Shown here: positions 1-5,070 of the stretch, piece by piece
How the letters are laid out: every line of letters begins with the position of its first letter
Numbering within the stretch: the first letter of the stretch is position 1
NCBI GenBank assembly: GCA_029978815.1
Contig: JAPOIQ010000122.1
Span: 1-5,070 of the forward strand
Length of the DNA stretch: 5,070 bases
Direction: 5' to 3'
Origin: a bacterium
Lineage (GTDB): Bacteria > Actinomycetota > Acidimicrobiia > Acidimicrobiales > Ilumatobacteraceae
Notes under the pieces: generated by a model
Databases searched by the model: none
What the model was told of the DNA's origin: nothing
What the model saw: the letters and a program-made list of their open reading frames with translations, nothing else
Translations under genes and position numbers: made by a program

Positions 1-205
1 CTTTGAGGTCAGCTCCCGCACAGAACGCCGGCCCCTCATGCCGCAGGATGATCGCCCGGGCATCTTGTGCTTCAGCCGCATCGAGTGCCGTGTGAAGTTC
101 AGCGAGTAGCTGGCGGGAGAGCGCATTGCGATTGTGCTGTGAATCGAGGGTGATTGTCGAAATTCCCTGAGACGACTCATGTCGGACGATCTGGGCGTCA
201 GTCAT
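1..205 (-). CDS. Enoyl-CoA hydratase/isomerase (crotonase) family protein, N-terminal part only
   Basis: Reading from an ATG at 205 toward the left edge gives 68 codons with no stop; the rest lies outside the window. The N-terminus shows the two crotonase oxyanion-hole segments: NRNALS at residues 25-30 (backbone NH of Ala28) and FCAGADLK at 61-68 (Gly64). The superfamily binds acyl-CoA thioesters and stabilises an enolate; members include hydratases, isomerases and decarboxylases in fatty-acid and branched-chain amino-acid breakdown. The catalytic glutamates lie downstream, so the reaction and substrate cannot be decided here. The gene begins 24 bases after the dinG stop on the same strand, so it could be the third gene of the uppS-dinG unit. 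I see no good Shine-Dalgarno before the ATG, and there is no alternative start between the dinG stop and this ATG in this frame. Family assignment is firm; specific function is unknown. Confidence 0.88.
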   Translation of the reverse strand, partial: MTDAQIVRHESSQGISTITLDSQHNRNALSRQLLAELHTALDAAEAQDARAIILRHEGPAFCAGADLK

Positions 206-229
206 GAAGATGACGGTACTCGTCTGCTG

Positions 230-2128
230 CTAAGCGTCAGCGATTGAACGCAGCAGGGCTTCGGCTTCTGAGCGATCACGTGTTCTTCGCATTGGTGGAA
301 GAGCAGAGATGATGTCCCAGCGATATTTGGCTGTCCCGAGTCGTCGATCCATGACAGCGACCACTCCACGGTCGCTGTCGGTACGGATAAGTCGACCACT
401 CGCTTGGGCGAGCATTGTTGCTGCTCGAGGAAGATCGATCTCCATGAATGCGCGCTGTCCGATGAGTTCCCGTCGCGCACCGAGAAGCGGGTCATCGGGG
501 CGGGGGAATGGAATCCTGTCGATGACGACAAGCGACAATGTCCGGCCGGGGACGTCAACTCCTTGGAAGAGACCTGCCGTGGCGAACAGGCAACTGTCCT
601 CGTCGGTGGCAAATTCGTGAATGAGGGCAGGCTTCGGCAGGTCGCGTTGGGTGAGGATCCTGAATGGAAGTCGCTCACGCATTGCTTCAGCGGCTTCATC
701 CATCGCTGACCAACTAGTGAAGAGCGCAAGGGTTTTACCGCCAGCGGCGGCGATGAGTTGCTCGAGGTCGTCGTGCATTGCGGCTCGAAATGAGGGATCG
801 TTTGGTTGCGGCAGATGCATTGCGCAGTAGAGCAGCGAATTTGCCTCGTAATCGAATGGACTACCAACGTCAACAAACTCTGCACCCTCCAACCCGATTC
901 GTTCAGCCAGGTTCCTCGGCACGGTTGCACTTGTGAGAATTGCAGTTCGCTGGGACCACACACCTTCGGTGAGCGTTGGCCCCACATCGAGTGGAGCGAG
1001 TTCAAGGCGCCGCGAGCCAGGTGCTCCGGAGACGAAGATGACATCGTCGGTGGATGGGCTGAGAAACCTGTCAAGAGTTTCGATTGTTCGTGTGAGAGTT
1101 ACTTGAGCCCTGAGTCGACGCTGCTGTGCATCAAGGTCGTCAATCGAGAGTTCAGTGACGAGGGTGAGGGCACGGTTTTGAGAACTTCTCACCGTCGAAA
1201 GCAGTTCGCTCATCGCGGCGGGAAGAGGTGGCAGGATGCGTTCGCCCGAGTACGGCTCGAGAAGCTCAGCAAGGTCATCTGCTTGAGCACTGAGATCTGC
1301 GTCAAGGTCGGGGTCGACCACAATTCGTCGAACTGTTGTCGCAACTCTTGCGAGCCGACCTGCGCTGAGTTCAACGCCAACTGTGTCGCTCATGACATCT
1401 TCAAGCACGTGGGCTTCATCGAAAATGACGACATCGTGGTCGCCGAGGATGGCGCCATCTGCGGCAATATTCAGGCCGTAGAGATGGGCGTTGACGACAA
1501 CGACATCGGCAGACGCGGCGTTATGACGAGCGATTTCGGCGAAACAACTCTCGCCCTGTGGGCATTGGTTTGCTCCCGGGCATTCGTCTGACGAGACGGT
1601 GACTGCCCGCACGGTGCTCTCGCTCGGCGACCAGTCAAGCTCGGTGAGATCTCCGCTGATCGTGCTGTCCGCCCATTCTGCGAGGCGTTCAACCTCTAGT
1701 CGGCCGTTGTCGTCGATTCCTTCAAGAGAGAGTTGTACCCGGTCGGCTGATGGTAAGCCGCCAATTTCTGCGACACGTTGCCGGCAGAGATAATTAGATC
1801 GGCCTTTGAGAACTGCCCATGTAAAGGTGTGTTCGGTGCTCGCAGCGAGTTGCAGTTCGAGAAACGGTAGATCTTTGTGTGCGAGCTGGTCTTGCAGCGC
1901 CTTTGTTGCGGTGACGACAACAGTCGAGGTTCCAGAGGTGACACTTGGAATGAGATACGCAAGCGTTTTGCCGGTTCCAGTTCCTGCCTTAATCACCACC
2001 GGTTTGCCGCGTCGAATACTGGTGTTGACCAGCGACGCCATTTCGCGTTGACCTTGACGGTGTTCCGCATTCGGAATCGCTGCGGTGACCGCATCGAGTG
2101 CTGCGAGGACGGTTTCGTCGGAGGTCAC
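230..2128 (-). CDS. dinG: DinG-type ATP-dependent DNA helicase (XPD-like, Fe-S, superfamily 2)
   Basis: A 632-residue protein with a full set of DinG/XPD helicase motifs: a Q-motif-like RQGQ at 24-27, Walker A AGTGTGKT at 48-55, motif Ia TATKALQDQL at 73-82, four cysteines C115, C183, C189 and C195 spaced as an Fe-S cluster domain, VVNAHL at 211-216, the DEAH box at 237-240, motif V GLFQGVDVPG ending near 528, and motif VI QASGRLIR at 575-582. The family unwinds DNA 5' to 3' with ATP and helps resolve D-loops, R-loops and forks after damage. There is no N-terminal exonuclease domain like that of Firmicutes DinG; length and motif V fit the actinobacterial type. The start is GTG at 2128, overlapping the uppS TGA (GTGA), with a GGAG at 2133-2136 four bases upstream, so translation is probably coupled to uppS. 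No motif is missing and no frameshift is seen. Confidence 0.95.
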   Translation of the reverse strand: MTSDETVLAALDAVTAAIPNAEHRQGQREMASLVNTSIRRGKPVVIKAGTGTGKTLAYLIPSVTSGTSTVVVTATKALQDQLAHKDLPFLELQLAASTEHTFTWAVLKGRSNYLCRQRVAEIGGLPSADRVQLSLEGIDDNGRLEVERLAEWADSTISGDLTELDWSPSESTVRAVTVSSDECPGANQCPQGESCFAEIARHNAASADVVVVNAHLYGLNIAADGAILGDHDVVIFDEAHVLEDVMSDTVGVELSAGRLARVATTVRRIVVDPDLDADLSAQADDLAELLEPYSGERILPPLPAAMSELLSTVRSSQNRALTLVTELSIDDLDAQQRRLRAQVTLTRTIETLDRFLSPSTDDVIFVSGAPGSRRLELAPLDVGPTLTEGVWSQRTAILTSATVPRNLAERIGLEGAEFVDVGSPFDYEANSLLYCAMHLPQPNDPSFRAAMHDDLEQLIAAAGGKTLALFTSWSAMDEAAEAMRERLPFRILTQRDLPKPALIHEFATDEDSCLFATAGLFQGVDVPGRTLSLVVIDRIPFPRPDDPLLGARRELIGQRAFMEIDLPRAATMLAQASGRLIRTDSDRGVVAVMDRRLGTAKYRWDIISALPPMRRTRDRSEAEALLRSIADA

Positions 2129-2817
2129 GCGGCTCCGACGAGCGAAAGAGCCGTGTCGAGCTCGGTGGCGCTGAGGTCAGGCCACGAGGTATCGGTGAAA
2201 TAAATTGCGCTTCCCGCTGCCTGCCAGAGCAAGAAGTTTGAGACTCGGATCTCTCCGCTCGTTCGAATCATGACGTCGACGGGTGGTAGTTCGGGATCGT
2301 GAAGCCTCTGTGTCATCGCAGCAATATCGATATCGGCGCCCTGAAGTTGAGCAGTTCGAGCAGCGTCCATCATTTCGAATCTGCTGCCGTAATCGAAGGC
2401 AACGGTGAGGACAAGTCCCGTGTTTTCTGCCGTTTCGGCGATTGCTTTTCGGATTGCTCGCTGGACAAATCGTGGTGTGCGAGATTCGGCGCTGTCGAAT
2501 GGGCGGCCAATCCATCTGATGCGAACGTTGTTTTCGTTGAGTTCTTCAATTCGCCCGAACAGTCGCTCGTGAAGACCAAGAATGTGCCGTACTTCGGCCC
2601 GTGGTCGTACCCAATTCTCAGTTGAGAAACCAAAGACAGTTAGCCAACCGATGTCCCGCTGAACCGATGCCCGCACGATTGACGCAAGATTTTCTTCGCC
2701 GGCGGTGTGGCCGGCGGTTCGTGGGAGGTCACGAGATTCAGCCCAGCGTCCATTTCCATCCATGATGCAAGCAACATGGTGTCGTCCAGCCGGAAGAGTG
2801 TGTAGTTCAGGATTCAT
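2125..2817 (-). CDS. uppS: Isoprenyl (undecaprenyl) diphosphate synthase, catalytic cis-prenyltransferase subunit lacking the RxG tail
   Basis: A cis-prenyltransferase of 230 residues from the ATG at 2817 (232 if the TTG at 2823 is used). It adds isopentenyl units in cis to an allylic diphosphate; in bacteria this normally makes the C55 lipid carrier for peptidoglycan at the membrane face. From the ATG, visible motifs are IMDGNGRWA with catalytic Asp20, AGH with His37, FSTENW at 64-69, and IRTSGEIRVSNFLLWQ with Arg185, Glu189, Arg191 and Ser193. Two features are unusual. The AYAEL glutamate (E. coli Glu213) is replaced by Ala204 in QAAGSAIYFT, codon 2206-2208. The chain also ends at ALSLVGAA, before the usual C-terminal RRxRRFGG. 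No such tail is encoded in the other two frames just downstream, so this is not a simple frameshift. Eukaryotic DHDDS lacks the same elements. It is the first gene of a unit with dinG, divergent from a degenerate paralogue that retains both elements. The exact chain length of the product cannot be read from sequence. Confidence 0.93.
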   Translation of the reverse strand: MNPELHTLPAGRHHVACIMDGNGRWAESRDLPRTAGHTAGEENLASIVRASVQRDIGWLTVFGFSTENWVRPRAEVRHILGLHERLFGRIEELNENNVRIRWIGRPFDSAESRTPRFVQRAIRKAIAETAENTGLVLTVAFDYGSRFEMMDAARTAQLQGADIDIAAMTQRLHDPELPPVDVMIRTSGEIRVSNFLLWQAAGSAIYFTDTSWPDLSATELDTALSLVGAA

Positions 2818-2886
2818 GGGCAAGAGTGACGTTATCCCGATGGTTTGTGTCCGCTGGGGAGGGGTAAAGAATGAAACAATGTCCGA
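2818..2886. promoter_or_regulatory. Divergent intergenic region between uppS and the UppS-like gene
   Basis: This 69-base gap must hold the starts of both diverging units, because each gene is the first on its strand. On the minus strand GATAAC (2836-2831) or the overlapping TAACGT (2834-2829) is a weak -10 candidate 5-7 bases before the TTG at 2823, which would make uppS nearly leaderless; I see no good -35. On the plus strand TTGTGT (2845-2850) with AAGAAT (2867-2872) is a poor -35/-10 pair. That regulatory sequence lies here follows from gene orientation; the individual boxes are guesses. Confidence 0.4.
2856..2864 (+). promoter_or_regulatory. Strong Shine-Dalgarno-like GGGGAGGGG upstream of the UppS-like gene
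   Basis: GGGGAGGGG contains the GGAGG anti-16S match at 2858-2862. It is 8 bases before an ATG at 2871 that opens only a 13-codon frame (MKQCPNGFIRQRT, stop TGA 2910-2912). It is 22 bases before the ATG at 2887 of the 187-aa gene, which is too far for a normal ribosome binding site. It may serve the short frame, with the main gene reached by reinitiation, or it may be chance in a G-rich stretch. Confidence 0.4.
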
Positions 2887-2899
2887 ATGGATTCATTCG
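2884..2899. repeat. Perfect 6-bp inverted repeat over the start codon of the UppS-like gene
   Basis: CGAATG (2884-2889), a GATT spacer, then CATTCG (2894-2899) form a perfect inverted repeat. The ATG start (2887-2889) lies inside the left arm, so a hairpin in the mRNA would pair the start codon. As DNA it is a 16-base palindromic site beside the divergent promoter region and could be an operator. A 6-bp arm can also arise by chance. Confidence 0.35.
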
Positions 2900-3450
2900 A
2901 CAAAGGACATGATGCGGAGGTAACCGCAGAGTCGCTCGGGCTTCGCCATGTCTTGATCGTTGGAGGATCAGCCGAACTCTGGGCGGGTCGGAATCAAGAT
3001 CGGTGGCTTGAATCAGCACGTGAACTTTCAGCAGCGGCGAGTGCGTACGGCGTGAAGTGGCTGACGCTGCGCCCATATGGGGCGCTCGGGGAACGACCTG
3101 TCGATGTTGATGTCGACCACGTTGTTCGTTTGGAGTCCTGCGGAGTCGTCATTGATCCGACATCAGATGGCCGTCAGCGCCTCGTCGATGCGTTTCGATC
3201 AATTGGGGAGGGCCCGATTAACGAGGCGTCGGTGGCTGGGTCGCTCTATGAACCTGCAGATGGTGAGCCAGATCTCGTCGTGATCTGCGGCAAGAATGAT
3301 CGTTTACCGCCTTCGCTCGTGTGGGAGTTGGCGTACGCCGAACTCGTCTTCACGGAAACCGAGTGGATTTCGTTCGCGGCTCAAGATCTTGTCGCAGCAG
3401 TTGCTCAGTTCGGGCGTCGACGTCGCCGGTTTGGTGGGCTTGACGCATGA
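2887..3450 (+). CDS. Degenerate cis-prenyltransferase homologue, probable non-catalytic partner subunit of UppS (NgBR/Nus1-like)
   Basis: A 187-residue protein that I identify by alignment with the neighbouring UppS. RHVLIVGGSAELWA (20-33) lines up without gaps on HHVACIMDGNGRWA; the catalytic Asp becomes Gly27, Asn becomes Ala29, Arg becomes Leu31, and Trp32 is kept. GVKWLTLRPYG (55-65) matches the IGWLTVFGFS strand but FSTEN and the AGH histidine are absent. Asp129 to the C-terminus aligns gaplessly: RTSGE becomes ICGKN (133-137), while Arg139, Trp146, AYAEL with Glu152, FTETEW and a C-terminal RRRRRFGG (177-184) remain. About 50 residues are missing between these blocks. Catalysis by this chain alone is therefore unlikely. 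The retained glutamate and RxG tail are exactly what UppS here lacks, as in the NgBR/DHDDS complex, so a role as obligate subunit is inferred. The ATG at 2887 is the only in-frame start before the conserved region but has no well-spaced Shine-Dalgarno. The end overlaps recO by ATGA. No signal peptide or membrane segment is evident. Confidence 0.8.
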   Translation: MDSFDKGHDAEVTAESLGLRHVLIVGGSAELWAGRNQDRWLESARELSAAASAYGVKWLTLRPYGALGERPVDVDVDHVVRLESCGVVIDPTSDGRQRLVDAFRSIGEGPINEASVAGSLYEPADGEPDLVVICGKNDRLPPSLVWELAYAELVFTETEWISFAAQDLVAAVAQFGRRRRRFGGLDA

Positions 3451-4199
3451 GCTCTCCTGCAGTCGCAAATGGCGAGCTGTACCGAGATAGGGGAGTCATT
3501 CTTCGCACGTACAAGTTGCGAGAATCTGATCGGATCGTCGTGCTGCTCACTCAACGATTTGGGAAGGTGCGAGCGGTTGCGAAGGGTGTTCGTCGCACAA
3601 ACTCAAAGTTTGGTTCTCGTTTGGAACCAATGAGTCATGTCGAGGTACTGCTTCGCAAAGGCCGTGACCTTGACCTCGTCAGCCAAGCGGAGTCTGTTGA
3701 CCCATTGACGCCGATGTTGTCGTCACTTGACCGAGCAGCTCAAGGCATGGCAGTTGTCGAAGCCGCCGATCAACTCTCTCTCGAAGGTGAGCCTGATGAA
3801 CGTCTCTACGCGATGCTTGTCGGCGTTTTGCGAACAATTGCAGAATCCCCATCCCCGCTCAACGTGGCTGCATTTTTCCTGAAGGTTCTCGCAATGTCAG
3901 GGTTGTCACCTGTTCTTGATGAGTGTGTTCGCTGTGGTGAACAGGAGGGGGAGGAGACGTCGCTTGTCGCGTTTGACCTCAACGAGGGTGGGGTGCTGTG
4001 TCGCCGCTGTCGGTCGGGAGCATCAATCTCGCCCGCAGCTATCGAGATTATGAGAGACATCCTCACCGGCCGCCTCCGACATGCGTTGGCGCGTGAAGAG
4101 TCGCCTGCCACGGGTGAAGTCACGGCACTTGCCACTCGAGCGTTAGAGCATCACATTGAGCGTCGGCTTCGCGCTGTTGCCGTCTTTGAACGGCATTGA
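3447..4199 (+). CDS. recO: DNA repair protein RecO
   Basis: A 250-residue protein of the usual RecO length. The N-terminal OB-fold shows YRDRGVILRTYKLRESDRI (12-30), FGKVRAVAKGVRR (38-50) and a basic stretch with SKFGSRLEP (53-61). An alpha-helical middle follows, then a zinc-binding site C160-x2-C163 with C185-x2-C188. RecO binds single-stranded DNA and SSB and, with RecR (and RecF), loads RecA at gaps; it also anneals complementary strands. The ATG at 3447 overlaps the stop of the upstream gene (ATGA), with GGTGGG at 3433-3438 as a weak ribosome binding site, so translation is probably coupled to the cis-prenyltransferase-like gene. I see no functional link between the two beyond the shared transcript; recO beside uppS is a common arrangement in bacteria. 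The stop codon lies in the loop of a small hairpin. Nothing looks degraded. Confidence 0.95.
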   Translation: MSSPAVANGELYRDRGVILRTYKLRESDRIVVLLTQRFGKVRAVAKGVRRTNSKFGSRLEPMSHVEVLLRKGRDLDLVSQAESVDPLTPMLSSLDRAAQGMAVVEAADQLSLEGEPDERLYAMLVGVLRTIAESPSPLNVAAFFLKVLAMSGLSPVLDECVRCGEQEGEETSLVAFDLNEGGVLCRRCRSGASISPAAIEIMRDILTGRLRHALAREESPATGEVTALATRALEHHIERRLRAVAVFERH

Positions 4200-4226
4200 G
4201 CCGTTAGGGGATGATGTCCGTAACCT
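4186..4226 (+). promoter_or_regulatory. Candidate leaderless promoter of glyS
   Basis: TAACCT at 4221-4226 fits the actinobacterial -10 pattern TAnnnT and is followed by exactly 7 bases before the A of the glyS ATG at 4234, the spacing expected when transcription begins on the start codon. TTGAGC at 4196-4201 (19-base spacer) is a possible -35; TTGAAC at 4186-4191 is another but too distant for a normal spacer. The lack of a usable Shine-Dalgarno before glyS agrees with a leaderless start. glyS may also be read through from recO. Confidence 0.45.
4189..4205 (+). other. Small hairpin spanning the recO stop codon
   Basis: AACGGC (4189-4194), loop ATTGA (4195-4199), GCCGTT (4200-4205) form a perfect 6-bp stem with the recO TGA at the end of the loop. 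No T-run follows (AGGGGATG), so it is not a standard intrinsic terminator. It could mark a weak processing or pausing site between recO and glyS. Confidence 0.3.
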
Positions 4227-4233
4227 GTGAGGT

Positions 4234-5070
4234 ATGCCCGCAACGGATCTCGATCAAATCGTCAACCTTTGTAAGCGACGTGGGTTTGTGTACCCATCGG
4301 CTGAGATTTATGGCGGATTTCGTTCGACGTATGACTACGGTCCGCTCGGTTCACTTCTCCTGCGAAATGTGAAAGATGCCTGGGTTCGGGCGATGGTCCA
4401 GCAGCGAGACGACGTGGTGTTGATTGACGCGGCCATTCTTGGTCCGCCCCAGGTCTGGCAGGCATCAGGACACCTTGCGAATTTCTCGGATCCTCTCGTC
4501 GATTGCACCGAGTGCAAAACCCGCCACCGGCAGGACAAATTAGATGACCCTGATACATGTCCAAATTGCGGCAAGACGGGTTCGTTCACCGAGGCCCGTC
4601 AGTTCAACCTGATGTTCAAAACACAAGCTGGCCCAGTTGCCGATGCTGGGGCGGACGCCTATCTTCGCCCCGAGACAGCTCAGGGGATGTTCACCAACTT
4701 TTCGAACGTGTTGCAGACAAGCCGCAAGCGCCCGCCATTCGGTATTGCCCAGGTTGGGAAGAGCTTCCGTAACGAGATCACTCCTCAAAACTGGATTTTC
4801 CGCACCCGTGAATTCGAGCAGATGGAACTCGAATTTTTTGTTCCTCCCTCGGAGGGCCCATCGTGGTACGAGTACTGGTGCCAACATCGGCTCGAGTGGT
4901 ACCGCGATCTCGGTATTCCTGAATCGATGTTGCGACTTCGTGCGCACGACGATGATGAGCTTTCGCACTACTCGACGGGCACCGCCGATGTTGAGTTCAT
5001 GTTCCCTTGGGGCTGGGATGAACTTGAGGGCATTGCCCAGCGAACCGACTATGACCTCACTCAGCATGCC
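4234..5070 (+). CDS. glyS: Glycyl-tRNA synthetase, class II single-chain type, N-terminal part
   Basis: The first 279 codons are open to the right edge; the family is usually about 460 residues, so the anticodon-binding domain is missing from view. The enzyme charges tRNA-Gly with glycine using ATP in the cytosol and works as a homodimer. Visible are CKRRGFVYPSAEIYGG (13-28), STYDYGPLG (31-39), W75-QASGH (76-80), a zinc-type cysteine set C91, C94, C109 and C112, RPETAQGMF (145-153), the class II motif 2 region VGKSFRNEITP (174-184), REFEQMELEFF (192-202) and GWDELEGIAQRTDYDL (260-275). This is the alpha2 archaeal/eukaryotic-like form found in actinobacteria, not the alpha2beta2 GlyQ/GlyS type. 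The start is fixed by an in-frame TGA at 4228-4230 directly upstream. The only purine-rich stretch (GAGG, 4229-4232) is one base from the ATG, too close for a normal Shine-Dalgarno, so leaderless translation is plausible. It lies 34 bases after recO. Confidence 0.96.
   Translation, partial: MPATDLDQIVNLCKRRGFVYPSAEIYGGFRSTYDYGPLGSLLLRNVKDAWVRAMVQQRDDVVLIDAAILGPPQVWQASGHLANFSDPLVDCTECKTRHRQDKLDDPDTCPNCGKTGSFTEARQFNLMFKTQAGPVADAGADAYLRPETAQGMFTNFSNVLQTSRKRPPFGIAQVGKSFRNEITPQNWIFRTREFEQMELEFFVPPSEGPSWYEYWCQHRLEWYRDLGIPESMLRLRAHDDDELSHYSTGTADVEFMFPWGWDELEGIAQRTDYDLTQHA

Noticed and set aside
203..232. The crotonase gene is in the same frame as dinG, separated by the dinG TAG and eight sense codons, which could allow a readthrough fusion
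   Set aside because: One-in-three chance of sharing frame, a clear ATG begins the conserved domain, and nothing around the TAG suggests programmed readthrough.
202..1074. Long minus-strand reading frame of 290 codons inside dinG
   Set aside because: It overlaps dinG in another frame, shows no recognisable motif and has shadow-like composition; dinG has complete helicase motifs over the same bases.
806..1591. Plus-strand reading frame of 261 codons antisense to dinG
   Set aside because: Cysteine- and serine-rich product with no domain signature, fully antisense to a clearly conserved gene, so treated as a shadow.
2887..3450. The UppS-like gene as a pseudogene of uppS
   Set aside because: The frame is intact for 187 codons, C-terminal motifs are preserved, and the stop overlaps recO in an ATGA coupling, which argues for a maintained gene.
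4189..4210. Intrinsic terminator after recO
   Set aside because: The stem is only 6 bp and is followed by AGGGGATG and not a T-run, so it is listed only as a small hairpin.
4540..5067. Minus-strand reading frame of 175 codons opposite glyS
   Set aside because: Antisense to strongly conserved glycyl-tRNA synthetase motifs and without any recognisable domain.

Overview
The window reads as bacterial chromosome, most likely a high-GC Gram-positive lineage. I favour Acidimicrobiia or a related deep actinobacterial group with moderate GC, judged by eye to be in the mid-50s percent. The reasons are an actinobacterial-style DinG without an exonuclease domain (its motif V reads FQGVDVPG, followed by DRIPFPRPDDPLL), a single-chain class II glycyl-tRNA synthetase next to recO and uppS, dense packing with 4-base stop/start overlaps, and a possible leaderless TAnnnT promoter. 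Taxonomy is inference; no rRNA gene is present.

Layout: the left half is on the minus strand and reads right to left as uppS (2817-2125), dinG (2128-230), then the first 68 codons of a crotonase-family (enoyl-CoA hydratase/isomerase) gene that runs off the left edge. The right half is on the plus strand: a 187-residue protein gene (2887-3450), recO (3447-4199) and the first 279 codons of glyS (4234 to the right edge). The two transcription units diverge from a 69-base gap at 2818-2886. The uppS/dinG and 187-aa gene/recO junctions are GTGA and ATGA overlaps, so translation of each pair is probably coupled.

The main result concerns the two genes facing each other across the gap. The 187-aa protein is a degenerate cis-prenyltransferase. 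It aligns with the neighbouring UppS at the first motif and, without gaps, over its last 50-odd residues, but it has lost the catalytic Asp and most substrate-binding residues. It keeps the AYAEL glutamate and the C-terminal RRFGG (RxG) tail. The neighbouring UppS has the full catalytic set but has Ala in place of that glutamate and stops before the RxG tail. The two proteins are complementary in the same way as eukaryotic DHDDS (catalytic, no RxG) and NgBR/Nus1 (non-catalytic, with RxG). The inference is a bacterial two-subunit undecaprenyl (or other polyprenyl) diphosphate synthase encoded by a divergent gene pair.

The remaining genes are ordinary housekeeping functions: DinG and RecO in DNA repair, GlyS in translation, and an acyl-CoA enzyme. 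No tRNA, rRNA, mobile element or CRISPR array was seen.
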